Shown here: in pieces, positions 8,238 to 16,788 of the stretch
Layout of the letters: the number at the start of each line of letters is the position of its first letter
How positions within the stretch are numbered: the first letter of the stretch is position 1
NCBI RefSeq assembly: GCF_001523745.2
Contig: NZ_CP013387.1
Span: 1,674,001-1,738,000 of the forward strand
DNA length: 64,000 nt
Direction of reading: 5' to 3'
DNA from: Burkholderia mayonis
Lineage (GTDB): Bacteria > Pseudomonadota > Gammaproteobacteria > Burkholderiales > Burkholderiaceae
Notes under the pieces: model-generated
Seen by the model: the letters and a program-made list of their open reading frames with translations, nothing else
Databases searched by the model: none
What the model was told of the DNA's origin: nothing
Program-made: the position numbers and the translations under genes

Positions 8238-9764
8238 TCAGAACCGGTAATTGAGCAGCATCGTGCAGAGCAGGACGTTCGCGGAAAGCGTCGTCGTATT
8301 CGAGGCGAGGATCCGTTTCGCATCGTTGATGTTGACCGTGATCGCCGCCTTCAGCGGAATGTACGAGAGCGCCGTCGACAGCGACAACTGCCGCGTCAAC
8401 TGATAGTTCGCGCCGATGACGAAGACGGGCGTCCACGCGCTCTTCACGCTCGCCGTCGCGCGGACGCCGTTCGGCAGCACGAGATTCGCGCCCGCCTGCA
8501 GCAGACGATCGAGCGCGCCCGGATCGGCGAGCAGCGATTGCAGGTCGCCGAGCGAGATGCCCGCCGATAGCAGGCCGCCGAGCGATGCGAGCTTGTTCGC
8601 GAACACCGGGTTCAGGTTCGTGTTCGTAAAGCGCGTGTAGCTGATGCCGAGGCCGAGATACGGCCGGAACCGGTCCTCGCGCTTGCCGAGGTAATACTTG
8701 AACACGGTCGACGCGAGCCACGCGCGCGTCGTGCCGAGCGGGTTGCTCTGCGTGTTGCCGAGGTCGACGAGCGGCAGCCGGCCCTGCACGCCCGGGAAAA
8801 TCTTGTCGAACGGCAAACCGATGCTGCCATGGCCGCGCATCGTCAGCTCGGGCGGGATCCCGCCGACGATCTCGGCCGCGACGTGCTCGCCGAAGAAATG
8901 GGTGAACGTGAACGCGGGCGTGTTCGCGTTGCTGATCGACACCGCGGAGCCCGGATTCACGAAGCTGCCGATCCCAAGCGCCCCCGTCGACGTCGTCACG
9001 GGCGTCGAGCGTCCCGTCGACAGCACATAGTGCCAGCCGATTCCGATCATGTTGCTGTCGTCGCCCTGTAACTGCTCGAGGAGCGTCGGGCCCTGCGCCT
9101 CCGGCAGGTCGGGCAGCATCTCCGGGTCGATCGGATGCAGCTCGTACGGCATCCGGTCGTAGCGCACGCCGGCGATGAAGCGCGGCGACGCGTCGGCGGG
9201 CGGGCGCTGCGGCGCGCCGCTGTCCGGCGCGCACGGGCCGTCGCCGCACGCGGCGGCGGCGGCCGCGGCGGCGGACGACGCGCCGTCCGCCGCCGAGCCG
9301 CCCGGCGCGTCGGCGAAGCCGATGCCGTCGTCGCCTTCGGCGCGCGCGCGCAGTCCGCCCGGCGGCAGCGCGGCGCGCTGGCCGAGCGTGATCTTTTCTT
9401 CGGTGAGCTTGCGCGGACGCGGCGCATTCGGGTCCGAGGCGGATGCGGCCGATGCGGCTGCCCCATCGGCAGCCGCGCCGCCGTTCGGCGCCGAGCCGCT
9501 TCCCGCGTCCGACGACGCGGCGCCCGCCGCCTCCCGCCGCGCGCCGCCCGGCACCGCCCCCCACGCGCTCGCGCCGAAGCCCGGCGCGTCGCCGCCCGGA
9601 AAGAAGCCGATGCCGTCCGCGCCGTCGCGCCATCTCGCCGCGCCGCTGTCCTGCGCGTGCGCGGACCACGCGCACGCGAGCAGCGTCGCGCCAAGCCAGC
9701 AGGACACCGGGGCGCGCCAGCCACGGCGCGCTCGTTGACGGCGATGCTTGTCACCCATCTGCAT
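8238..9764 (-). CDS. OmpW-like outer-membrane beta-barrel protein
   Basis: A 508-residue exported protein: an Arg-rich n-region, a hydrophobic core (CWLGATLLACAW) and a SAHA-Q cleavage site. Residues about 40-190 are a low-complexity Ala/Gly/Asp/Pro stretch; from about 200 on comes a barrel of the OmpW type (RFIAGVRYDRMPYEL, THFFGEHVAAEIVGG, GLGISYTRF) ending in NYRF, the terminal aromatic needed for BAM insertion. The ATG lies six bases after the HlyD-like stop, so it is the last gene of the peptide-export operon. OmpW barrels are small (about 200 residues); the long N-terminal part is unusual. A role in peptide passage or self-protection is conjecture. Confidence 0.75.
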   Translation of the reverse strand: MQMGDKHRRQRARRGWRAPVSCWLGATLLACAWSAHAQDSGAARWRDGADGIGFFPGGDAPGFGASAWGAVPGGARREAAGAASSDAGSGSAPNGGAAADGAAASAASASDPNAPRPRKLTEEKITLGQRAALPPGGLRARAEGDDGIGFADAPGGSAADGASSAAAAAAAACGDGPCAPDSGAPQRPPADASPRFIAGVRYDRMPYELHPIDPEMLPDLPEAQGPTLLEQLQGDDSNMIGIGWHYVLSTGRSTPVTTSTGALGIGSFVNPGSAVSISNANTPAFTFTHFFGEHVAAEIVGGIPPELTMRGHGSIGLPFDKIFPGVQGRLPLVDLGNTQSNPLGTTRAWLASTVFKYYLGKREDRFRPYLGLGISYTRFTNTNLNPVFANKLASLGGLLSAGISLGDLQSLLADPGALDRLLQAGANLVLPNGVRATASVKSAWTPVFVIGANYQLTRQLSLSTALSYIPLKAAITVNINDAKRILASNTTTLSANVLLCTMLLNYRF

Positions 9765-9770
9765 CGAACG

Positions 9771-11066
9771 TCACGCGGGCGTACCGAACATCCGCTGCCG
9801 GATCCGATACAACGGTTCGAACAGCCATTCGAGCAAGCTGCGCTTCTCGAGCACGATGTCCGCCCGCAGCGTCATCCCGGCCTTCAGCGCGAGCGGCGTG
9901 CCTTCGAATGCCGGCTTGCGGTCGGCGAGCTCGACCCAACTCTTGAAGTAGGTCTGCGGCGAACCCGCGTCGGTCGGCAGATTCAGCTCCTTCGCGGTGA
10001 ACGCGACGGGCGACACCGACACCAGCTTGCCGCGATAGGTGCCGAACTTCTCGACCGGATAGCTGCCGTACGCGAGCTTCACTTCCTGGCCGGGCTTGAT
10101 GAATCCCGCCTTCGACGACGGGATGTATAGCTCGGCGATCAGCCCGTCCGCTTTCGCGGGCAGGATCTCGACGACGCGCGTGCCGGGCGGATCGATCACG
10201 CTGCCCTGCACGACGTCGAGCCGCACGATCTGCCCGTCGGCAGGCGCGTACAGCACCTGGTTGACGCTCTCGTCGATGTTGTATTCCTTCGAGTTCAGCT
10301 CTTCCTGCTTGATCTTCAGCTCGGCGTTCGAGCCGTCGTACTTGCTCTGCACCGTTTCGAGATCGCCGCGCAGCTTCATCGCGTTCTTCACGAGATCGGC
10401 GCGGCGCAGCATCAGGTCCTGATACGCCTGGCCCGCCTGCAGGTACTGCGTGTTCACCTGGTTGTACTGCTCGAGCGTGACGACCTGCTCGTTCAGCAGT
10501 TGCTTCACGCGATCGCGGCGTTCCTGGTATTCGGACACGATCCGCTTCTGGTCCTGGATCTGCTTGTCGATGAGCGCGCGGCTCTCCGACAGCGCGGCAA
10601 TCTGCTGCTTGATCTGCTCGATGGTCGACTGGTATTCGAGCTTCGCCGCGCCCATTTGCTGATCGACCTCGACGCGCTGCCGCTTGATCGACTCGCGCAT
10701 CCCCTGCACGTTGTTCGCCTGCGACACGAAGCTCGTGTCGCGCGTGACGCTCAGAAGCTTCTGCCCGGCTTTCACGTGCTGGTCCTTCGCGACGTACAGC
10801 TCGCGCACCGCCCATCCGGGCGGCGCGCCGACGCCGATCAGGCCCGTGCGCGGCGTCAGCATGCCCATCACGTTCTCGGTGTTCGCATACGTCAGACGAA
10901 CGAGCGCGACGACGAACATCGCGAACATCGCGATCGACAGATAGCAGAAGAAGCGCATCGACACCGGCACGTCGACGACGCCGTTGATCACGGCGCCGAA
11001 CGTCGTGCCGCGCGTCAGCTTGCGCGGCGTCTTCTGCTCTCTCAGGGTGGTCATCCAGGTAGGCAT
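9771..11066 (-). CDS. HlyD-family periplasmic adaptor (peptide export)
   Basis: A 431-residue membrane fusion protein. A single transmembrane helix (FFCYLSIAMFAMFVVALV, about 39-56) anchors it in the inner membrane. The lipoyl half-motifs flank a long alpha-helical hairpin (residues about 115-270, rich in Gln/Glu/Lys heptads), and a beta-barrel domain follows (YAPADGQIVRLDVVQGSVIDPPG). This is the layout of HlyD/LcnD adaptors that join a C39-type ABC exporter to a TolC channel. The gene starts 12 bases after the acyltransferase stop and is followed six bases later by the barrel protein, so co-transcription is very likely. Confidence 0.9.
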   Translation of the reverse strand: MPTWMTTLREQKTPRKLTRGTTFGAVINGVVDVPVSMRFFCYLSIAMFAMFVVALVRLTYANTENVMGMLTPRTGLIGVGAPPGWAVRELYVAKDQHVKAGQKLLSVTRDTSFVSQANNVQGMRESIKRQRVEVDQQMGAAKLEYQSTIEQIKQQIAALSESRALIDKQIQDQKRIVSEYQERRDRVKQLLNEQVVTLEQYNQVNTQYLQAGQAYQDLMLRRADLVKNAMKLRGDLETVQSKYDGSNAELKIKQEELNSKEYNIDESVNQVLYAPADGQIVRLDVVQGSVIDPPGTRVVEILPAKADGLIAELYIPSSKAGFIKPGQEVKLAYGSYPVEKFGTYRGKLVSVSPVAFTAKELNLPTDAGSPQTYFKSWVELADRKPAFEGTPLALKAGMTLRADIVLEKRSLLEWLFEPLYRIRQRMFGTPA

Positions 11067-11078
11067 GGGCGAAACTCG

Positions 11079-12101
11079 TCAGGCGCTGCGCAGCGTCTGC
11101 GCGGCGGCGCGCGCGTTCTGCTCGAGCAACGGTGATGGCATCAGGTAAGGCGTGAAGTGCTCCCAGAAATGCCACTGTTCGGGCTGCTTCACGAGCGCAT
11201 CCTCGAGCTTGTCGGCGATCCGCTGATGGGTCGCCGCGACGCGCGACGTCTCGTCCGCGACACCGAGCATTCGCGACGCGGGCCGCGCGTCGAGCTCGAC
11301 GAAATGCATCCTGCACGCGTCGCGAAACGGCACGCCGGTCGCGTACGACACGAGGAGCGGAACGCCGTGCTCGACCGCGAGCTTCACGCCGCCGCCCGCG
11401 AGCCGCACCCAGCGGCCGCCGAGCCGGCATGCGTTGGTCTTGCCGAAGCGGCCGTGCAGGTCGGAGAACAGCAGGAACACGGGCGCTTCCTTGCGCAGCC
11501 CCGTGACGAGCCGGCGCAAATGCACGCGCTGCTCGATGTCGATCAGCTCGATCTTGCCCGCGCCGTATTCTTCGACGAGGCGCAGCGCATCGTCGAAGAA
11601 CGCACCCGGCGCGTCCTTGTGCATCACGATCATCATCTTGCGGTCTTCGGGAATCATCAGCCGCAGCTTCGTGACGAACAGCATCAGGTTGCCGAAGTGC
11701 AAGCCCGCGAGCATCAGCGGACCGCCGCGCGCGAGCGCCGCGCGCAGCGCGGGCTCGCCTTCGCATTCCATCCGGTCGAGCATCGCCTTCATCGACGCGA
11801 TGCTGTGCGAGCGCAGCATCAATCCGGCGACCTCGGCCTCGAACAGCTCGCGGACGATGCCGTCCGCGACGCCGCGAATGCGCACCGGATCGTCGTTCAG
11901 GTGCGCGCTCAGCATGTGCCTAACCGACATCTCGATCGAACAGCGGATCGACGGAAAGAGACGCAGGCACGCGCCCGCGCACCAGCGCATCATGCCGAGC
12001 CCGCGCTCGGGCGAGCGGCCGAGCGCGATCCGCTTGAAGATGCGCCGCACGAAAAAGCAATACGAGAACGCATTGAACAGAAAGAGCCGCATCAACGTCA
12101 T
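11079..12101 (-). CDS. LpxL-like lysophospholipid acyltransferase
   Basis: A 340-residue LPLAT-superfamily protein, related to lipid A acyltransferases: a membrane-proximal N-terminus, the block LMLAGLHFGNLMLF near residue 135 that occupies the HX4D position of the active site, and a later FLLFSDLHGRFGK segment. The canonical aspartate spacing is not clear, so activity is uncertain. Its ATG overlaps the exporter stop (ATGA), with GGAGGCG before it, implying tight translational coupling. An acyltransferase inside a GG-peptide export operon suggests that the peptide or a lipid partner is acylated, but that is inference; it could also modify envelope lipids for self-protection. Confidence 0.85.
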   Translation of the reverse strand: MTLMRLFLFNAFSYCFFVRRIFKRIALGRSPERGLGMMRWCAGACLRLFPSIRCSIEMSVRHMLSAHLNDDPVRIRGVADGIVRELFEAEVAGLMLRSHSIASMKAMLDRMECEGEPALRAALARGGPLMLAGLHFGNLMLFVTKLRLMIPEDRKMMIVMHKDAPGAFFDDALRLVEEYGAGKIELIDIEQRVHLRRLVTGLRKEAPVFLLFSDLHGRFGKTNACRLGGRWVRLAGGGVKLAVEHGVPLLVSYATGVPFRDACRMHFVELDARPASRMLGVADETSRVAATHQRIADKLEDALVKQPEQWHFWEHFTPYLMPSPLLEQNARAAAQTLRSA

Positions 12102-14242
12102 CTTGGCGCCTCCAGCTCCGGTTGCCGCTCGGGCGTGATCTCGGCGAGGCGGCCGTCGCGCATCTCGTAGATGCGGTCGACCATCGACAGGATCGACGCA
12201 TCGTGCGTGACGAGCACGATCGTGCACGGCAGCGTCAGCACGTTGCGGCAGATCTCGTGCGTCGTCGCCTGATCGAGATTCGACGAGAATTCGTCGAGGA
12301 TCAAAAGTCGCGGCTCGCAGTACAGCGCGCGCGCGATCAACAGGCGCTGCATCTGCCCGGCCGACAGGAACTTCTGCGTGTCGCCGAGCGGCGTGTCGTA
12401 GCGGTTGTCGAGCACGTCGATGTCGCGGTCGATGCATGCAAGGCGCGCCGCCTCGTGCATCGCGCCCAGGCGCGGCGCGGGCGCGAAGTTCGTGATGTTG
12501 TCGCGGATCGTGCCGCGAAACAGTTGATCCGACTGCGTGACGGCCGCGACGTGTTTGCGGTAGAGCCTCAGGTTCACCTCGGACAGATCGACGCCGCCGA
12601 CGAACAGCATGCCTGGCGTCGACTGATAGAGCCCGCAGATCAGGTTCAGCAGCGTCGTCTTGCCGCTGCCGGTGCGGCCGACGATCGCCACCTTCGCACC
12701 GGCCGGCACGTCGAGATCGATGTCCTCGAGGATCGCACGGCGGCCGCCCTTCGGTGTGTACGTCAGCGCACGGATCGACAGCGAGCCGTCGAAATGCTCG
12801 ATCGAGCGCACCGGCGCGTCGGGCGCAGGCTCTTCGGTTTCGGTCTGAAGCACGTCGGCGACGCGGTCCATGTGGACCTGCAGCACCTTGCGCCGCACGT
12901 AGAGCTGGATCGAATCGATGAACTTGTCGGCGAACAGGTTCTTGTATTGGATGAACGCGTAGATGATCCCGATCGTGCTCTGCCCGTGCATCACGAGCCA
13001 CGCGCCATACGTGACGATGACCAGCTGTTCGATGTGGACGATGCCCTTCGAGATCGCATCGAACAGCAGTTGCAGCCGCTCCTGCTGGCGAACCGCCTGC
13101 AGCTTCTGCGTGAACGCGTTCACCCACAGGCTGCTGCGCGACGTCTCCGACGACAGCAGCTTGATCGAATGCGCGGAGCGGATGTTCTCGATCAGGAGCG
13201 CGTCGGCCTCGGCGCCGCGCGTCAGGATCTGCGACATCGCATCCTGCAATTGCGGCTGGATCGCGAGCCGCGACAGCGCGAACAGCACCATCCCCGCGAG
13301 GCTGATGCCGGCGAGCACCGGGCTGTAGTACAGCATCAGCACGAGCGTGACGACGCACGTGAAGATATTGAGCAGCCCGCCGATCAGCCCATCGACGAGA
13401 AAGCGGCCGATCTCGGACACCGACGCGACGCGCGAGATCGAATCGCCCGTGTTGTGGAACAGGTAATAGCTGATCGGCAGCCGCGCGAGATGCCCGACCA
13501 TGTTCGACGACAACTGCTGCGACACGATGTTGCGCAGGTAGCTCTTGATGTTGCCGACGAGGTTCGCGTACAGCGTGTCGAACAGGAACACGATGCCGAA
13601 CAGGATCGTCAGCAGGTACAGGATGTCGACGTCGGTCTTCTTCAGCGCCTCGTCGATCGTCAACTGCACATACGACGGCCCGAGCAGCAGCAGCAACTGC
13701 GCGGCGATGCCGCCCGCGACGCCGAGCAGGATGCTCTTGCGAATGCCCGTCAGGCCGGCCAGATAGTCGCGCAGATGGATCTTGTCGGACGTGCCGACGT
13801 GCTTGAAGCCGATGTCCGGGTTGAGCTCGAGCGCGTAGCCCGTGATCTGCGCGAGCGCCTGCGCGAGCGGCAGCTTCGTCTCGCCCAGCGCCGGATCGAC
13901 GATGTGCACGCTGCCGTAGCACACCTTCGTCAGCACGACGTAGTGGTTCATCCCCCAGTGCAGGATGCAGGGCAGCTTCAGCGCATCGATCTCGTTCGCC
14001 TCGAACTGAAGCCCGCGCGCGCGCATTCCGAGGTCGTTCGCGATCTCCATCAGGTCGAAGAACGACAGGCCGGAATCGATCTTGACGGGATACCGGTTGC
14101 GCAGCGTGCGCAACGTCGTGTCGCGGCCGTGCCAGGTCGCGATCATCGCAAGGCACGCGAGACCGCACTCGGTCACCTCGTCCTGAAGAATGGGCCTGAC
14201 TTTATTGGTGTTGAACCACATAGCTTGCGAATCGCTGGACAC
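12098..14242 (-). CDS. C39 peptidase-containing ABC exporter
   Basis: A 714-residue peptidase/ABC exporter. The N-terminal C39 domain has the catalytic set: QDEVTECGLAC (Cys26), WGMNHYVVL (His99) and VDPALG (Asp114). Six membrane spans follow (about 165-430), then the nucleotide-binding domain with Walker A GRTGSGKTT (about 520), a slightly altered signature LSAGQMQR and Walker B LLILDEF. Known: such proteins cut double-glycine leaders and export the mature peptide. A GTG at 14242 or the ATG at 14221 could start it; neither has a strong ribosome site. Two GG-leader peptides are encoded just upstream, the acyltransferase overlaps its end. Confidence 0.95.
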   Translation of the reverse strand: MSSDSQAMWFNTNKVRPILQDEVTECGLACLAMIATWHGRDTTLRTLRNRYPVKIDSGLSFFDLMEIANDLGMRARGLQFEANEIDALKLPCILHWGMNHYVVLTKVCYGSVHIVDPALGETKLPLAQALAQITGYALELNPDIGFKHVGTSDKIHLRDYLAGLTGIRKSILLGVAGGIAAQLLLLLGPSYVQLTIDEALKKTDVDILYLLTILFGIVFLFDTLYANLVGNIKSYLRNIVSQQLSSNMVGHLARLPISYYLFHNTGDSISRVASVSEIGRFLVDGLIGGLLNIFTCVVTLVLMLYYSPVLAGISLAGMVLFALSRLAIQPQLQDAMSQILTRGAEADALLIENIRSAHSIKLLSSETSRSSLWVNAFTQKLQAVRQQERLQLLFDAISKGIVHIEQLVIVTYGAWLVMHGQSTIGIIYAFIQYKNLFADKFIDSIQLYVRRKVLQVHMDRVADVLQTETEEPAPDAPVRSIEHFDGSLSIRALTYTPKGGRRAILEDIDLDVPAGAKVAIVGRTGSGKTTLLNLICGLYQSTPGMLFVGGVDLSEVNLRLYRKHVAAVTQSDQLFRGTIRDNITNFAPAPRLGAMHEAARLACIDRDIDVLDNRYDTPLGDTQKFLSAGQMQRLLIARALYCEPRLLILDEFSSNLDQATTHEICRNVLTLPCTIVLVTHDASILSMVDRIYEMRDGRLAEITPERQPELEAPR

Positions 14243-14356
14243 GACAATACCGGCCCGCGCACGGCGCGGCCTGGCTCGAAGCCATCGCGCGAGCGCGGCG
14301 TGAACGCCGCGTCCGGCCTCGGCGGAACGCGGCTCTGGCGATACCTGGGATCGGCC

Positions 14357-14542
14357 TTAGCTGCCGGACCCCAGCGCCATCTTGAATTGGTTGACGGCCT
14401 CGGCCTGGTATTGGGTCAAGAGCCCGTTGACGACGGGACCGATCGATTGATTCGCAAGGGAAACCGTGTAGGCGGCCGAGTTGGCGTAGGCGGAACCTCC
14501 ACCGCGGATCGCACGGGCTTGCTGCTCTGATATGGCTTGCAT
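14357..14542 (-). CDS. Double-glycine-leader peptide 1
   Basis: A 61-residue peptide from the ATG at 14542, chosen over an in-frame ATG at 14590 because AAAGG precedes it by seven bases and it gives a compact leader MQAISEQQARAIRGG. That leader has the features recognised by C39 peptidases: conserved hydrophobic positions and Gly-Gly at -2/-1. The mature part of about 45 residues (beginning GSAYANSAAYTVSL) is Ala/Gly/Ser/Gln-rich, uncharged to weakly charged and cysteine-free. The exporter gene with its own C39 domain begins about 115 bases downstream. A microcin or class II-type bacteriocin, or a signal peptide, is the likely role; no known family recognised. Confidence 0.75.
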   Translation of the reverse strand: MQAISEQQARAIRGGGSAYANSAAYTVSLANQSIGPVVNGLLTQYQAEAVNQFKMALGSGS

Positions 14543-14743
14543 CGGGGTGGCCTTTACTCTTGTAGCGATGTCATCGACCCGAATCCGCATCCGCCAAAGC
14601 GGATGACACCATCCGGAGCTGCCTCGACATCACTGTCTCCTGATCATTTCCTCCGATTGCCAACCGAGACGAATGAATAATGTTTTTATATCTCGATTGA
14701 CGACGGATTACCGTTTTTGCAGCTTGAAATTCAGATTATTTTA

Positions 14744-14764
14744 CGCGGGGGGCGCCTCCCCGCG
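14744..14764 (-). terminator. Hairpin between the two GG-peptide genes
   Basis: CGCGGGG and CCCCGCG form a perfect 7-bp stem with a 7-base loop, 20 bases after the stop of peptide 2. No long T-run follows, so it may be a partial terminator or an RNA-stabilising hairpin, as often found after abundantly made bacteriocin transcripts. The 240-base interval to peptide 1 is otherwise AT-rich and without a supported gene. Confidence 0.45.
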
Positions 14765-14783
14765 CAAATGCAACGGCTAGTGC

Positions 14784-14957
14784 TTACTTGCCGTTGCTAT
14801 TGTAGTTCTTCGGGTTCTGCAGATAGCCGCCGAGCGTCGGCATGAACTGGCCGAGCGCCGTGAACAGCGGACCGGACGCTGCTGCCAGCGTGCCCAGCGA
14901 GCTGATCGGACCGCCACCGTGAATCGCCTTCGCCTGCTCCATCGTCATGACCTTCAT
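14784..14957 (-). CDS. Double-glycine-leader peptide 2
   Basis: A 57-residue peptide from the ATG at 14957 to TAA at 14784, with an excellent ribosome site (GAGGAGA) five bases upstream. The leader MKVMTMEQAKAIHGG ends in Gly-Gly and parallels that of peptide 1 (both contain Q-A-(R/K)-A-I-x-G-G-G). The mature part, about 42 residues starting GPISSLGTLAAASGPL, is hydrophobic with many Gly, then a polar tail ending NYNSNGK. It has no cysteine. It is the first gene of the leftward export operon and divergent from the TolC-like gene. Likely a secreted bacteriocin-like or signalling peptide. Confidence 0.75.
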   Translation of the reverse strand: MKVMTMEQAKAIHGGGPISSLGTLAAASGPLFTALGQFMPTLGGYLQNPKNYNSNGK

Positions 14958-15235
14958 AACTATCTCCTCGTAAAGAATAAAGACGGCGTCAAGACTTCTC
15001 TAATAATGCCAATGGCCGTAAATAACCGAACGACGTTTATTTTTTATCGCTGCGATTACAAGCCGGAATCAGGCTATCATGCGCTCAAGACAGAAACAAG
15101 ATGGCCGGCCGCGTCTTATATAAGTTTTTGACGTTTTGGAATTCACCAAAAAGATGCATGCGTTTCAACTCATTATTTAAAACGTTTAATTTGCAGCGTC
15201 GGCGGCTTGACGCAAGGCAGGAGATGGAGACGAAG
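14958..15235. promoter_or_regulatory. AT-rich divergent control region of the export locus
   Basis: The 278 bases between peptide 2 (leftward) and the TolC-like gene (rightward) are markedly AT-rich against the surrounding GC-rich genome, with runs such as TTTATTTTTTATC. Both transcription units must start here. I cannot assign a convincing -35/-10 pair. The composition fits a horizontally acquired, H-NS-bound regulatory region. Confidence 0.5.
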
Positions 15236-16666
15236 ATGTTTGAAACAGCGAATTTGGGTGCCTCGTCTAAATTTTGGCATGCGGGTTTTCACTTAACGAC
15301 AAAATCCTTTCGAGTCCGCGCCAATGTGGCTTACGTTACCGTTTGCGCAGCAATCGCCGCGCTCGGCACTGGTTCCGAATCGGCTCGCGCATTCTGTCTC
15401 GACGAGGCATATCAGCACGCCGTCTCGAACGATCCGAAATTCCTGCAGGCGCAGGCCGAATACGACGCCGCGCGGCAGAAATACCCGCAGGCCCGCGCGC
15501 AGATGCTGCCGCAGGCGAGCGCACAGCTCGAATGGGGCCGCTACGGCACGCACGCGAACCTGTTCGGCATCGACGTGAGCGGCAACAGCACCGCGGCGTA
15601 CGGCGCCGCGCAGGTCACACAGGCGCTCTTCAACATGCCGTACCTGTACGACATGAGCCGTGCGAGGGAATTCGAGGAGTCCGCGCGGCAGCAGCTCGAA
15701 GTCGCGAAGCAGGAACTCATCATGCGCGTCGCGAACGCGTGCTTCGATCTGCTGTCGGCGCGCGAAAAGCTGCAGCTCGCCGACGACGAAGTCGACGCGC
15801 TCACGCGCCTCGAAAGCGATACGCGCAGGATGGCGCAGCTCGGAATGAAGACGATCGGCGACACCGCCGAGATCGAGGCGCGCAGAAGCCTCGCGCAATC
15901 GGACGAAGCGCTCGCGCGCACCGACGTCGAGGCGCGCCGCGCCCGCTACGAGACGCTGCTCGGCTCCGCGATCGACTTCACGCGCTGGCCGCGCCTCGCG
16001 ATGCACGGCACGTCGCCGCGCATTCCGACGGGCGACTACCAGCCGCAGGACAATCCGTCGTATCAGCAGGCGTACCGCGATCTGCGCGTCGCGCGGCTCG
16101 CCGCGAAGCGCATCGGCGCCGAGCACCTGCCGACCGTCGACCTGTTCGCGTCATATTCGCGCGGGCTCAATCCGAACCTGCGCGGCCTCACCGACAAATC
16201 CGATTTCCATCAGAGCGCGGTCGGCGTGCAGGTGACGATTCCGATCTTCTCGGGCGGCAGCGTGCACTACCGGCAGGTCGAGGCCGAGCACGTCGCGACG
16301 CAATACCAGAACCGGCTGCGCGAAGTCGAGCAGCAGCTCAGCACCGACCATCGCGAGACGCTCGCGGGACTGCAGTCGATCGGCGCGCGGATCCGCGCGC
16401 TGCAGCAGTCGCTGCTGGCCGCGCGGCTCGCGTACGACTCGTCGATGAAGGCCCACCAGGTCGGCTACAGCACGACGTACGAGACGCTCAACCTGCGCAC
16501 CGACATCTCGAACATCCGCCAGAAGCTGTTCGAAAGCTATCTCGACGCGCTGAAGCTGCAACTGAAGTTGAAAGGGATTCTCGGCACGCTGAACGAGCAG
16601 TCGCTCGCGGCGGTCGACAGCTTCCTGACGAGCAACGCGGTTTCGTCGGATCAGAAGAGCGAATGA
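15236..16666 (+). CDS. TolC-family outer-membrane channel
   Basis: A 476-residue outer-membrane efflux protein. Start at 15236 (MFETANLG) because GGAG lies six bases before it; earlier in-frame ATGs at 15224 and 15101 are possible. A basic N-terminus and hydrophobic stretch (VAYVTVCAAIAAL) form a signal ending near SARA-FCLDEAY. Two OEP repeats follow (about 45-250 and 270-470) with the usual coiled-coil hairpins and the conserved VTIPIFSGG segment. It is divergent from the GG-peptide operon and supplies the outer-membrane duct that C39/HlyD exporters need. Confidence 0.92.
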   Translation: MFETANLGASSKFWHAGFHLTTKSFRVRANVAYVTVCAAIAALGTGSESARAFCLDEAYQHAVSNDPKFLQAQAEYDAARQKYPQARAQMLPQASAQLEWGRYGTHANLFGIDVSGNSTAAYGAAQVTQALFNMPYLYDMSRAREFEESARQQLEVAKQELIMRVANACFDLLSAREKLQLADDEVDALTRLESDTRRMAQLGMKTIGDTAEIEARRSLAQSDEALARTDVEARRARYETLLGSAIDFTRWPRLAMHGTSPRIPTGDYQPQDNPSYQQAYRDLRVARLAAKRIGAEHLPTVDLFASYSRGLNPNLRGLTDKSDFHQSAVGVQVTIPIFSGGSVHYRQVEAEHVATQYQNRLREVEQQLSTDHRETLAGLQSIGARIRALQQSLLAARLAYDSSMKAHQVGYSTTYETLNLRTDISNIRQKLFESYLDALKLQLKLKGILGTLNEQSLAAVDSFLTSNAVSSDQKSE

Positions 16667-16727
16667 GCATTTGACCGCGAGAACGCGGCCGTCGCGCGCC
16701 CGCCGCGTTCTCGCGCGCGTCGGAATG

Positions 16728-16788
16728 CGACGTCCCGCTTTCCGTCACAGAAATGTCATGATCTTCATGTGACGAAAGCGGGACGTCG
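16728..16788. terminator. Bidirectional terminator-like hairpin
   Basis: A long inverted repeat: the left arm 16728-16749 pairs with 16768-16788 over about 21 bp with one bulged base, around an 18-base loop. It sits between the convergent tolC-like and ggt genes. T-tracts are weak on both sides, so strength as an intrinsic terminator is unsure; the rest of the 300-base spacer holds no gene I can support. Confidence 0.7.

Noticed and set aside
7714..9675. 653-codon minus-strand frame over the outer-membrane protein and the repeat array
   Set aside because: It overlaps the genuine barrel gene in another frame and translates the hexamer array as a long Gln-Pro run.
12122..14530. 802-codon open frame on the plus strand opposite the C39 exporter
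   Set aside because: It is the antisense of a real gene in GC-rich DNA (Arg/His/Asp-rich, no family features).
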